Below are positions 15,406-23,224 of a DNA stretch of 64,000 nucleotides, in pieces (within the stretch, counting starts at the first letter, position 1; each line of letters begins with the position of its first letter). The notes under the pieces were generated by a model. That model did not search any database and was not told where the DNA came from. It was given only the letters and a program-made list of their open reading frames with translations. Origin of the DNA: Bacteroidales bacterium UBA1173 (GTDB lineage Bacteria > Bacteroidota > Bacteroidia > Bacteroidales > F082); contig DBYZ01000010.1 of assembly GCA_002311655.1 (NCBI GenBank), positions 1 through 64,000 of the forward strand, given 5' to 3'. The position numbers and the translations under genes are program-made.

Positions 15406-16914
15406 CTATATTACTCGGTTAATCTCGCTCCTGCATTTGTTTATAGTGTGCACGCTTAGTCCGAGGATTTGCCCTATCTCTCTGTTGGTGAGGTCGGAAC
15501 AGGAGAGGAGCATCACCTTAGACCCAGTCTCGTTTAATGTGGGGTATTTTTTGAGTATGGTGTCGTACATTCCTGGATAAACGCTTTCGATAGCCACCAA
15601 TGCTGCCTCGAACATTGTGTTTTTTTCGTTATTGATTTTATAAACTAGCGGGCTCCATTCTTTTTTGAAATCGTCGGCGTGTTCCGCTATGTGGTTGGCT
15701 GTTAAAATTAAGTGCAGATGTCTCGACAGTTCTTTTTCCACAACCTGTGGATTTACTGAGTTTTGTAATTCGTCTTTTGCTTTTTCAAGTTCCTTTCTTA
15801 TTCTTTCGTCTTCTTTGAGAATCTTTTTCTGTTGCACCAACAATCCTATCACCATCATTGATGCCAAAAGCAGCAAGAAGCTTACGGTCAATATGATACG
15901 CTGTTTCTGGATAATCTTTTGGTTCATTTTGTTTTGCAACGCTTCATAGTTGTATTTGCGCTGAATGTTATAAAGGTTTTTCTGTTCGTTTTCTTTTTGT
16001 GTTTGATATTGTAATAAAGCATATTGTTTTTGATAATCCAACGATTCTTTATATAATCCCTGCTTTTCTGTAATATATGAGATGAAAAAGTATATTGAAA
16101 CACTAGTTTCTGGGGCTGTCTCATATAGCTGTGACAAAGCTAATGCTTCTTTAAGGTAATGATATGCAGAGTCGTAATCATTATTATAAACATGTAATAT
16201 TCCTATATTTAAATTGAATAATACATTCGTACTATCCATTTCATTTTTGGTTTGTAATAAACATTTTATTGCTTCATCATACATTTGTTGTTCGCAATAA
16301 AACACGGAATAATTGTTCAGAACTTTTCTTTTCGCTCTATTAGAATGACTCTTTTCTGCATGCTCAAGAGCTTTTTTCAGGTTTTTTTCTGCATTATTGT
16401 AGTCTTTTTGCATTAAAAAAGATGATGCTATCAAGTTATAAGCATATGCTTTGTCATCGAAATGATTTCCATAGTATTTAGCAGAATTCATTGCCATGTC
16501 AATAGATTCTCCATAAGAATGCTCGTCATAAAGAAACTTTGCCACATTATATATAGCACGAGCGGTTGTCAGTGAGTCGTCTGCAATATTGGCGAAGTGT
16601 TCGGCATCTTTGAAAGTTTTCATTGCTAAAGCCTTTTCGTTGGCTTCTTTGTGGCAATAACCACAGAAAAGGAATGCTTTTGCTGCATTTTCATAGTCGT
16701 TTTTTGAAACGAAATATCCGGCAGCTTTCATCAAATCTGATGATAATTGCAGGGTATCGGCTTTAGCTGTCTCATATCGTTCGCCATCTGGATTTTGGTA
16801 AATGGTTTCGGCTTTTTGCAGAGCAGCATCCATGATCTCATAATTATCGTCTGACGCGTTGCATGCAAACAAAGCCATCATGAAAACAATTCCAAAAAAC
16901 TTCAAACTCTTCAT
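15406..16914 (-). CDS. Membrane-spanning TPR protein with C-terminal LuxR-like DNA-binding domain
   Basis: A 502-residue regulator. From the ATG at 16914 it begins with a lipoprotein-type signal (MKSLKFFGIVFMMALFAC), then about 300 residues of TPR-like helices with repeated NAAKAF, NAEKNLKKAL and EAIKCLL motifs. A single transmembrane helix (IILTVSFLLLLASMMVIGLLV) and a coiled coil follow, and the C terminus is a LuxR-type helix-turn-helix (LTNREIGQILGLSVHTINKCRSEINRVI). It appears to sense outside the membrane and bind DNA inside. An upstream extension to 17031 is open but would precede the promoter box at 16935-16943. The divergent neighbour is a T9SS cargo gene, a plausible target. Confidence 0.78.
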   Translation of the reverse strand: MKSLKFFGIVFMMALFACNASDDNYEIMDAALQKAETIYQNPDGERYETAKADTLQLSSDLMKAAGYFVSKNDYENAAKAFLFCGYCHKEANEKALAMKTFKDAEHFANIADDSLTTARAIYNVAKFLYDEHSYGESIDMAMNSAKYYGNHFDDKAYAYNLIASSFLMQKDYNNAEKNLKKALEHAEKSHSNRAKRKVLNNYSVFYCEQQMYDEAIKCLLQTKNEMDSTNVLFNLNIGILHVYNNDYDSAYHYLKEALALSQLYETAPETSVSIYFFISYITEKQGLYKESLDYQKQYALLQYQTQKENEQKNLYNIQRKYNYEALQNKMNQKIIQKQRIILTVSFLLLLASMMVIGLLVQQKKILKEDERIRKELEKAKDELQNSVNPQVVEKELSRHLHLILTANHIAEHADDFKKEWSPLVYKINNEKNTMFEAALVAIESVYPGMYDTILKKYPTLNETGSKVMLLSCSDLTNREIGQILGLSVHTINKCRSEINRVI

Positions 16915-16934
16915 AACATCGATGATATTTTTTC

Positions 16935-16943
16935 GCAAAAATA
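16935..16943 (-). promoter_or_regulatory. -7 box (TATTTTTGC, minus strand) for TPR-LuxR regulator
   Basis: On the minus strand TATTTTTGC lies 20 bp before the ATG at 16914. It supports the lipoprotein-signal start instead of the longer open frame. Confidence 0.6.
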
Positions 16944-16996
16944 AGAAATTTCTCGAAAAAATTGCGAGATATGCGAGAGAAAAAACATGATAAAAA

Positions 16997-17111
16997 TTGT
17001 AATGCCACTTATGATGGTTTGTAATTGGCAATTTTTAAGCAATTAAGAATCAGAAACTTGTAAAAATTTTCTTAAAAAAAGTTTGTAATCGCTTGAAAAA
17101 TGGTTTGTAAT
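16997..17111. promoter_or_regulatory. Four phased TTGTAAT boxes, candidate operator
   Basis: TTGTAAT occurs at 16997-17003, 17019-17025, 17083-17089 and 17105-17111, as two pairs each offset by exactly 22 bp, with the pairs 64 bp apart. Three copies extend to GTTTGTAAT. They occupy the middle of the 312-bp divergent region between the TPR-LuxR gene and the T9SS cargo gene. No other feature was seen in that gap apart from the two -7 boxes. Confidence 0.6.
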
Positions 17112-17137
17112 TCATTGTACAGCCGATACCGATAGGA

Positions 17138-17145
17138 TAATTTTG
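17138..17145 (+). promoter_or_regulatory. Probable -7 box (TAATTTTG) for T9SS cargo gene
   Basis: TAATTTTG fits TAnnTTTG and lies 26 bp after the last TTGTAAT box, about 80 bp before the ATG at 17227. Confidence 0.45.
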
Positions 17146-17226
17146 TGATGTCGATAAAGACCTAAACGACAGCAAAATTAGAAATGGTAAAGATTTAAGA
17201 TTAAAAAAATGTAAAAATTAGTCACT

Positions 17227-18813
17227 ATGAAAAAACTATTATTTTTATTTATTGGTGTATTAATCACCATTTGTGGCTTTTCACAAAGCTATTTCGAAAC
17301 GTTTATTCGTTCTGATGATGGTATTTTACGCGAAGGTAAACATGTGGTGGAGACAAAAAATCATGGTTATATTATAAGTTTTAATGCCAAGGAAACGCTT
17401 GATAATGAGATGCTTGCCTGTCTGTCACCAGAAGGCGAAGTGGTTAAACAACTCGTTTTTCAGATTGACGGCAAAAACCTAAAATACTTCGGTCTCTACC
17501 GACATCCGGAGAATGAAAATGAAATCCTGGCTATCGCGACACTTTATGAGGGCAATACGATGAATGACTTTATTCAAAAAGAGATTGCATTCATCAGATT
17601 TGACGAGGATCTCAACATCATAAGCCAAACGGTCCATGATTTCGGTGACGAGTATGTGCATTTGTCAGCAGACGGAAACCTGCACCGACTGAGATTATTA
17701 TTGGATGCTGATGGAACAGTCACCATGGTGGCACATTGCCAGAAAACAACCGGATATTGCAATTTGTTTGCACGATTCACATCAGATGGTGAGTTGCTGG
17801 CGCAGAAGGAGTTTGACCTGACGTCAAGCGGTGCCGGTCGTCTTATAAATTGTTCAGCAAATATGAAATCAGACAGGAGTTTTGGCATGATATTATATGA
17901 ATCCAACAAGGGTGGCGACTATTATTATGAGGTGGACTCGGCATTTAACCTTACAAGGACGGGCAAGCTTACGCAACTAACTATAAGGGAAACCATAGAT
18001 CCCGGGTTGAACATTTTGGACACCACCTATTATTATACGCTTGAAGGTTCTGTCGAAAACCTAAACGATTCTTTAGCGTTGATCACATCACCTGGAATGT
18101 TTTTAAAGCATTTGGGTGGTAAACATGGTATGTTCCATTACATCGCATCACTGGATGACAGCCTTAACGTGTTAAATGCAGGTATATGGGATATAGCAAC
18201 AGAAGTGAATAACAATAACCAGTGGAGAAGAATACCGGCAAGAGATATTGCGATAAGCGTTACCGACGATGCCATATTCCATTGCGGTGTTATGGGGATA
18301 AATGGTCATGCGCATAAGCTTCCCGCAAAAAGTATAGGTCCATCCACAATAACTCTCTGCAAATTCGACAAAGAAATGAATCTGCAATGGCGCAGGTATT
18401 ACGGCGGTGACGGCAGTTTCTACGATGTCAATGTGATTAAGGCCACAGAAGACGGCGGCTGCATAATGACAGGTGTTTATAATAAAGACATGCAGGTTTA
18501 CGATTTGTTGTCATATGTCCTCAAAGTCGACGAAAATGGCTATGATGCCATAGGCGAGAACGCCGAATCCATCGCCAGACCATATTTCTGCTATCCGAAT
18601 CCGGCAAAAGACAACGTTTACATTGAGTTCTCACCAGATGTCAATTGCCAATCTGTTGAAATATACACCCTCGACGGGCACATGGTAGAGACGTGCCATG
18701 GCGCGTCTCTACAAACAACAATCGACATCTCCAGCCTCAACTCAGGCGTTTATATGCTGAAACTGAGAATGAGCGACGGAAAGGAGTGGTCGGAACGGAT
18801 TGTGAAAGAATAA
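17227..18813 (+). CDS. Secreted protein with type IX secretion C-terminal sorting domain
   Basis: A 528-residue exported protein. A Sec signal (MKKLLFLFIGVLITICGFSQ) is followed by about 430 residues with repeated beta-propeller-like features (GYIISFNAKETLDNEMLACLSPEGEV, DGTVTMVAHCQKTTGYCNLFARF, DGGCIMTGVYNKDMQVYDLLSYVLKVDENGY). The last 75 residues are a T9SS type A sorting domain (CYPNPAKDNVYIEF through YMLKLRMSDGKEWSERIVKE), which directs export across the outer membrane and anchoring. The central fold has no assigned activity. A palindromic repeat at 18685-18712 is built into the sorting domain, encoding VETCHGASLQT. Confidence 0.8.
   Translation: MKKLLFLFIGVLITICGFSQSYFETFIRSDDGILREGKHVVETKNHGYIISFNAKETLDNEMLACLSPEGEVVKQLVFQIDGKNLKYFGLYRHPENENEILAIATLYEGNTMNDFIQKEIAFIRFDEDLNIISQTVHDFGDEYVHLSADGNLHRLRLLLDADGTVTMVAHCQKTTGYCNLFARFTSDGELLAQKEFDLTSSGAGRLINCSANMKSDRSFGMILYESNKGGDYYYEVDSAFNLTRTGKLTQLTIRETIDPGLNILDTTYYYTLEGSVENLNDSLALITSPGMFLKHLGGKHGMFHYIASLDDSLNVLNAGIWDIATEVNNNNQWRRIPARDIAISVTDDAIFHCGVMGINGHAHKLPAKSIGPSTITLCKFDKEMNLQWRRYYGGDGSFYDVNVIKATEDGGCIMTGVYNKDMQVYDLLSYVLKVDENGYDAIGENAESIARPYFCYPNPAKDNVYIEFSPDVNCQSVEIYTLDGHMVETCHGASLQTTIDISSLNSGVYMLKLRMSDGKEWSERIVKE
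18685..18712. repeat. Palindromic GTAGAGACG element inside a coding frame
   Basis: GTAGAGACGTGCCA and TGGCGCGTCTCTAC form a near-perfect 28-bp palindrome with one mismatch. It belongs to the same family as 20845-20876 and the three copies in the methyltransferase gene. Confidence 0.75.
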
Positions 18814-18816
18814 AAT

Positions 18817-18984
18817 GAGATTCCTCGCCTTGCGGCTCGGAATGACAACGAAATATCAATAGAAACAACATGGCGCGGCATGCGAGAACCTATTGAATTT
18901 GCCGGAACCTTCAAGCCGCGCCACAGTGTTTCTACCCATTGTCCCTGTCATTCCGAACGGAGCGCAGCGGAGTGAGGAATCTTA
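18817..18984. repeat. Paired dispersed element, GATTCCTC ends outward
   Basis: GAGATTCCTCGCCTTGCGGC to GGAATGAC (18817-18846) and an inverted copy GTCATTCCGAACGGAGCGCA to GAGGAATCTT (18947-18983) bracket about 100 bp. That interior holds its own inverted pair GGCGCGGC/GCCGCGCC. The orientation is the reverse of the pair at 13131-13230. It fills most of the 237-bp gap before the lipoprotein gene. Confidence 0.7.
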
Positions 18985-19024
18985 AAAAATTGTTTGAATT
19001 TATTGTAGAGTAGAGATTTTTATT

Positions 19025-19033
19025 TATCTTTGC
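19025..19033 (+). promoter_or_regulatory. -7 box (TATCTTTGC) for small lipoprotein gene
   Basis: TATCTTTGC with TTG at 19003-19005, 19 bp upstream. The ATG at 19051 follows after 17 bp. Confidence 0.7.
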
Positions 19034-19050
19034 ACAAAAACAATAACCCT

Positions 19051-19455
19051 ATGAAAAAAGCATTCCTTTATTTTGTTTCTTTGGCAGCCATGATGTTATT
19101 ATTGCAGAATTGTAAGGACAACTCTGAAAAAGCTACCGACATCAGAAGTAATTATGTCGGAGAATGGGATTTTACTGTGTGTAGGACGACATTTGTCATG
19201 GACAGCATAGCAGAGTTTGACACTATTAATTATATCGGTGGTATCTCTGCAAAAGGCACCGACCAGATAGATATTAATTACACGGAATGCGATACGGTGT
19301 CATTGCACATTGATGGTTCCGGAAACCTGTCGGGATTCCCGAGCCCGCAATATTCATGTGGAGAGTTCACAAGCGACAACACTATACACCTGTATTTACG
19401 CTGGGGCGGACTTGGTGGCGGCAAAATCCATGTCGTCGATGGAATGAAACGCTAA
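19051..19455 (+). CDS. Small uncharacterised lipoprotein
   Basis: A 134-residue protein with a lipoprotein signal (MKKAFLYFVSLAAMMLLLQNC, lipobox LLQNC). The mature part is probably an all-beta domain (YVGEWDFTVCRTTFVMDS, YIGGISAKGTDQIDI, TVSLHIDGSGNLSGFP) of the kind seen in Bacteroidota lipocalin-like lipoproteins; it ends WGGLGGGKIHVVDGMKR. I do not recognise a specific family. The frame continues upstream to a TTG inside the promoter box, so the ATG at 19051 is preferred. It is monocistronic and converges on the M23 peptidase gene across 148 bp in which I see nothing distinctive. Confidence 0.65.
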   Translation: MKKAFLYFVSLAAMMLLLQNCKDNSEKATDIRSNYVGEWDFTVCRTTFVMDSIAEFDTINYIGGISAKGTDQIDINYTECDTVSLHIDGSGNLSGFPSPQYSCGEFTSDNTIHLYLRWGGLGGGKIHVVDGMKR

Positions 19456-19603
19456 GAAATTCGAGGAAAGAATCATCAAACATTAAACGCCCTAGCCATC
19501 CTTTCCTGCTTTGGTAATAATGGACGTTTCATTTCATAATGTTTAAAATACTGCGCAGAAATAATACTTTTTGTTCAGATATTACAACATTATATAAAAT
19601 TTT

Positions 19604-20824
19604 TTAGTGTTCTTTCAGTACCACCATCAGCGAGTCTACATTCTTCTTGAACGCCTCCATGTACTCTTTCTTCACCGGCTCCGCACTCGGCGACTTGAAC
19701 TTCAGCGGATCGATATATGTGCCGTTTTTCTGTAACCTGAAGTCAAGATGCGGTCCTGTGGAGGCTCCGGTGCTTCCCACATAGCCTATCGTCTGGCCTT
19801 GTTTCACTTTTGCGCCCTGTGAAACGCCTTTCGCAAAGCCTTTCAAGTGCATGTAAGTCGTGGTATAGGTGCTGTTGTGCTTGATTTTCACATAGTTACC
19901 ACCACCTTTGGTGTCCCAGCCCTTGGCGATGACGGTGCCGTCGCCAATCGACTGTACCGGCGTGCCAATCGGGGCTGCATAGTCCACCCCGTGATGCGGA
20001 CGAACCACATGATACACCGGGTGCATCCTGCCATTCGAGAATGTCGAACTGATTCTTCGGTAGTTCAATGGCGCCTTTAAAAACGCCTTGCGTAAGTTGT
20101 CGCCCTTCTCGTCAAAATACTCTTTTTTGCCGTCCTGAACAAAACTGAATGCATATTTTCCCTCGCCTCTGTTCTTGAAATATGCCGCATGCACCTTGCC
20201 GATGCCAAACGGCACACTGTCTCCCGCAATGTATCTCTTCTCAAAAATGACCTTGCAGGAATCTCCTGGCTGAATGCCGAAGAAGTCGATGGTCCATGCG
20301 TAAATGTCTGATAATTCGAGGATTAGACTCGCATCGCAACCTACTTCAGCCATGGCGTTCCATAAACTAGATTTTATCTCCACGCCAACATGCTCAATCT
20401 CGGTGATGACTTCTTTCTCGCCCCTCCACGCTGATAATGAATCGGTTAGCTGAAAAACAGCGTAATTGGTCCTGTCGATTTCATAAATCCAGTATTTGGC
20501 TGTCGGGATGCTGTCGCGCGTTTTCAAAAACACGTATTTGTTCCCGACTTTTATCTTCCTCACGTCAAAAACACCCCGATGGTTCCTGTCGATGTAATTG
20601 ACGGTGTTGTAACTCACGCCTTCTCTCTGCAAAATGTTGGCGAGAAACTCGTTTTTCTTGACATTTCCTTCCGTAATGTCCAGTGAATCAATGCAGATGC
20701 CATACAAATACTTCGGCTCTGGCTTTGCTTTCTTACCCTCTTTTTTGCTTACAGCGTTGTCGTCGCCTCCACCACAGGAAAACAAAAACAACAATATTAT
20801 CAGAAATGGTGTGAGAATTTTCAT
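19604..20824 (-). CDS. M23 family metallopeptidase, lipoprotein
   Basis: A 406-residue cell-envelope peptidase. The signal MKILTPFLIILLFLFSC with the following GGGDD marks a lipoprotein. The C-terminal LytM/M23 domain (residues about 255-380) has the zinc motifs HHGVDYAAP and TGPHLDFRL, plus YMHLKGF, as in peptidoglycan DD-endopeptidases. In the second motif the usual HxH reads HLD, a variant often seen in this subfamily. The N-terminal 240 residues resemble the OapA/LysM-like upstream region of such proteins. It lies 70 bp downstream of iorB, across a perfect palindrome. Confidence 0.85.
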   Translation of the reverse strand: MKILTPFLIILLFLFSCGGGDDNAVSKKEGKKAKPEPKYLYGICIDSLDITEGNVKKNEFLANILQREGVSYNTVNYIDRNHRGVFDVRKIKVGNKYVFLKTRDSIPTAKYWIYEIDRTNYAVFQLTDSLSAWRGEKEVITEIEHVGVEIKSSLWNAMAEVGCDASLILELSDIYAWTIDFFGIQPGDSCKVIFEKRYIAGDSVPFGIGKVHAAYFKNRGEGKYAFSFVQDGKKEYFDEKGDNLRKAFLKAPLNYRRISSTFSNGRMHPVYHVVRPHHGVDYAAPIGTPVQSIGDGTVIAKGWDTKGGGNYVKIKHNSTYTTTYMHLKGFAKGVSQGAKVKQGQTIGYVGSTGASTGPHLDFRLQKNGTYIDPLKFKSPSAEPVKKEYMEAFKKNVDSLMVVLKEH

Positions 20825-20844
20825 AATGATTTGTTATTAATCAA

Positions 20845-20876
20845 TTGTAGGGACGTGGCGCGCCACGTCCCTACAA
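20845..20876. repeat. Perfect 32-bp palindrome
   Basis: TTGTAGGGACGTGGCG is followed immediately by its exact reverse complement. It lies between iorB and the M23 gene and could terminate the iorAB transcript, but degenerate copies inside coding frames show that it is a dispersed element. Confidence 0.85.
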
Positions 20877-20909
20877 ACGTCTAATGTCTAACGACTAGCG
20901 ACTAGCGAC
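20877..20909. repeat. CTAGTCG/TTAGAC short tandem array at the iorB stop
   Basis: On the minus strand the array reads GTCGCTAGTCGCTAGTCG, then TTAGACATTAGACG. It supplies the last codons and the TAG stop of iorB. The DUF2764 gene ends in the same way at 61629-61650. Confidence 0.7.
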
Positions 20910-21464
20910 TTCGTATCCCGCTCTCACTGCCTTGATGTTAAGGTCAACCACATCCTGGCCTTTCTTGCCGAAGATATGTGCGATTGCCTCTTCCACCTTG
21001 GCGAGCTCGATGCCGAGATATGGGATGGTGGCTCCGAGAAGCACCATGTTCGAACGTGCCTTGAGTTGTTTTGCAACCTCGCTGGCATCGAACGACACCA
21101 CATGTGGGAGTTTCTTCAACTCGGCATATACCTTCTCGATGTCAGGATAGTTGCTGATATTGATGAACGGGTCGGAGTTGGTTATCACCCAACCTTCCTT
21201 GCTGAGCCATGGCAGATAGCGCAGAGCCTCCATCGGCTCGCTCGACAAAATAATGTCAGCCTTGCCTTCTGGAATGACATCGGCGAAGATAGGCTCGTCC
21301 GACAAGCGCAGGTGTGAGAACACTGAGCCGCCACGCTGTGACATGCCGTGGATTTCCGATTGTTTCAGGTTCATACCCATGTTGAGGGCAGCATCTGAGA
21401 TGATTTTGGCAACTGACACGATGCCGTCACCGCCAACACCACACAAAACGATATCTTTTTTCAT
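20895..21464 (-). CDS. iorB: Indolepyruvate ferredoxin oxidoreductase, beta subunit
   Basis: A 189-residue gamma-type subunit of the 2-oxoacid:ferredoxin oxidoreductase family. It has the N terminus KKDIVLCGVGGDGIVSVAKI and the SEIHGMSQRGGSVFSHLRLS motif typical of IorB. With IorA it oxidatively decarboxylates aryl pyruvates made by transamination of Trp, Phe and Tyr, reducing ferredoxin and forming aryl-acetyl-CoA. It is encoded 20 bp after iorA. Its last residues (GYEVASR) and TAG stop come from a dispersed CTAGTCG array, so the native C terminus may have been altered. Confidence 0.9.
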   Translation of the reverse strand: MKKDIVLCGVGGDGIVSVAKIISDAALNMGMNLKQSEIHGMSQRGGSVFSHLRLSDEPIFADVIPEGKADIILSSEPMEALRYLPWLSKEGWVITNSDPFINISNYPDIEKVYAELKKLPHVVSFDASEVAKQLKARSNMVLLGATIPYLGIELAKVEEAIAHIFGKKGQDVVDLNIKAVRAGYEVASR

Positions 21465-21484
21465 ATTGACTTCTTTTTTAATGG

Positions 21485-23065
21485 TTATTTCTTAATATGT
21501 TTCTTAAGCTCGACGATGCATGTGCGGTGAGGTATGATCACAGAAACACCGTTGTAGTTCACTTCTTCTTCAATGATCCTCACGTTCTCGTCATGGTTTT
21601 TCGGCAATGGCACGATGTCGCGGATATGCTCAGGTTCTACGCCGAGACCTTCGCAGATGCGGCGGATCTTGTTGTGTGCCGATGAAGGCTGGCCGCCTGT
21701 CATAGCCGTGATGTCGTTGTCGAGAATCATAACGACGACGTTAGCCTTCTCGTTGACGCAGTCCATGAGACCTGTCAAACCGCTGTGTCCGAAGGTGCCG
21801 TCACCGATGACCGCCACGCTAGGGAAGATACCAACTTCGCTGGCGCCTTTTGCCATTGTGATTGATGCACCCATACACACTGTGGTGTTGATAGCGCCCA
21901 TGTTGAAGCCCAAAGTGTAGCATCCGATGTCGCCGAACACCTTGCCACCTTTATGTTTCGCCATCACCTCGTTCAAAGCAGTGTAGCTGTCGACGTGTGG
22001 GCAGCCCTGGCAGAGCGCTGGAGGACGGTTGGTAACGACTTCCGGAACAGTTAATGTTGTCTCGCTCTTCATTCCCAATGCTTTAGCTACCTTCTCGGCG
22101 TTGAGTTCTCCATCACGGCGGATGGTCTCGTCAAGACGGCCTATCACTTTCTTCCCCTTGCCGAGGAAGCCTTTGATCTGCTCCTCAACGAATGGCTGTC
22201 CGTCTTCGAGAACGAGGATCTCGTCGCACTCGTCGTACAACTTATTAATCATGTCGAATGGCAACGGATATTGTGTGATCTTTACCACTGGATATGGGCA
22301 TTTACCATCAGGGAAGTTCTCCATCAGGTAGTTGTATGCGATACCTGTTGTGATGATGCCGAGGTTCTTCTTCGGACCGTCGATGTATTTGTTGTATCCT
22401 GATTTCTCTGAAGCTTCAGTGAACTTAGGCTGCTTGTCGATGAGGTCGCGATAGAGACGTTTTGCGTTGGCAGGAAGGAGCACGAACGACTTTGCGTCGG
22501 CTGGCTCGGTGAGCTCGTTCTGCTTGCGTGCTGGTCTCAACTCGACACCGGCGCGGCTGTGTGCCAGACGTGTAGGGATACGGTAAAGCACAGGTGTGCC
22601 AAGCTGTTCGCTCAACTCAAAACCATAATGTACCATGTCGTAAGCCTCTTGCTGGTTCGATGGCTCCAACATCGGTATCATTGCCCAGTGACCATAGAAA
22701 CGGCTGTCTTGCTCGTCCTGCGATGAGAACATGCTCGGGTCGTCGGCAACAACGATAAGAACGCCCTTTGTACCAATGATGGCGGCATTCATAAATGGGT
22801 CGCCGCACACGTTAAGACCGACATGCTTCATACATGTCATGGCGCGTTTTCCGGCATAAGCCACACCTAAAGAAGCCTCAAGAGCTGTCTTCTCGTTGGC
22901 ACACCAGTTGGCTCTGACACCAAGCTCCTTGGCCTGTTTAGAGTTTATGACATACTCCGTAATCTGTGTAGAAGGAGTGCCTGGATAACTGTTGATGGCA
23001 CTGCCTCCGGCATCAATAAAGCCCTGCGCAATGGCCTCATCACCAAGTAATAAGATTTTCTTCAT
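21485..23065 (-). CDS. iorA: Indolepyruvate ferredoxin oxidoreductase, alpha subunit
   Basis: A 526-residue thiamine-pyrophosphate enzyme. The N-terminal pyrimidine-binding domain begins LLGDEAIAQGFIDAGGSAINSYPGTPSTQI. The TPP-binding region includes CQGCPHVDSYTALNEV, GDIGCYTLGFNMGAINTTVCMGASI and the GDGTFGHSGLTGLMDCVNEKANVVVMILDN motif. Archaeal IorA continues into a two-[4Fe-4S] ferredoxin domain; this protein stops at IIPHRTCIVELKKHIKK and has no CxxCxxC cluster there. Electron transfer would then need another route. It is first in the iorAB pair. Confidence 0.92.
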   Translation of the reverse strand: MKKILLLGDEAIAQGFIDAGGSAINSYPGTPSTQITEYVINSKQAKELGVRANWCANEKTALEASLGVAYAGKRAMTCMKHVGLNVCGDPFMNAAIIGTKGVLIVVADDPSMFSSQDEQDSRFYGHWAMIPMLEPSNQQEAYDMVHYGFELSEQLGTPVLYRIPTRLAHSRAGVELRPARKQNELTEPADAKSFVLLPANAKRLYRDLIDKQPKFTEASEKSGYNKYIDGPKKNLGIITTGIAYNYLMENFPDGKCPYPVVKITQYPLPFDMINKLYDECDEILVLEDGQPFVEEQIKGFLGKGKKVIGRLDETIRRDGELNAEKVAKALGMKSETTLTVPEVVTNRPPALCQGCPHVDSYTALNEVMAKHKGGKVFGDIGCYTLGFNMGAINTTVCMGASITMAKGASEVGIFPSVAVIGDGTFGHSGLTGLMDCVNEKANVVVMILDNDITAMTGGQPSSAHNKIRRICEGLGVEPEHIRDIVPLPKNHDENVRIIEEEVNYNGVSVIIPHRTCIVELKKHIKK

Positions 23066-23198
23066 GTTATAACGATTTAATTATTGTTGATTCCTCAAAT
23101 TATAATTCGGCAAATTTATGAAAAATTTTTCACATGACAATGCTTTTTGTCATAATTGTAAATAAAATTTAATTTGATTGTCGTATTGAAAAAAGTTG

Positions 23199-23206
23199 TA
23201 TATTTG
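23199..23206 (+). promoter_or_regulatory. -7 box (TATATTTG) with -33 TTTG for acyltransferase gene
   Basis: TATATTTG (23199-23206) with TTTG at 23173-23176, 22 bp upstream. The ATG at 23225 follows after 18 bp. Confidence 0.65.
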
Positions 23207-23224
23207 CAAGTTTAAAATCAAGTG

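Noticed and set aside
16915..17031. 39-residue upstream extension of the TPR-LuxR regulator
   Set aside because: It would cross the -7 box and one TTGTAAT box and would remove the lipoprotein signal from the N terminus.
20845..20876. Perfect palindrome as a recombination site (dif or attachment site)
   Set aside because: Related copies occur inside several coding genes and no integrase is nearby, so it is a dispersed repeat.
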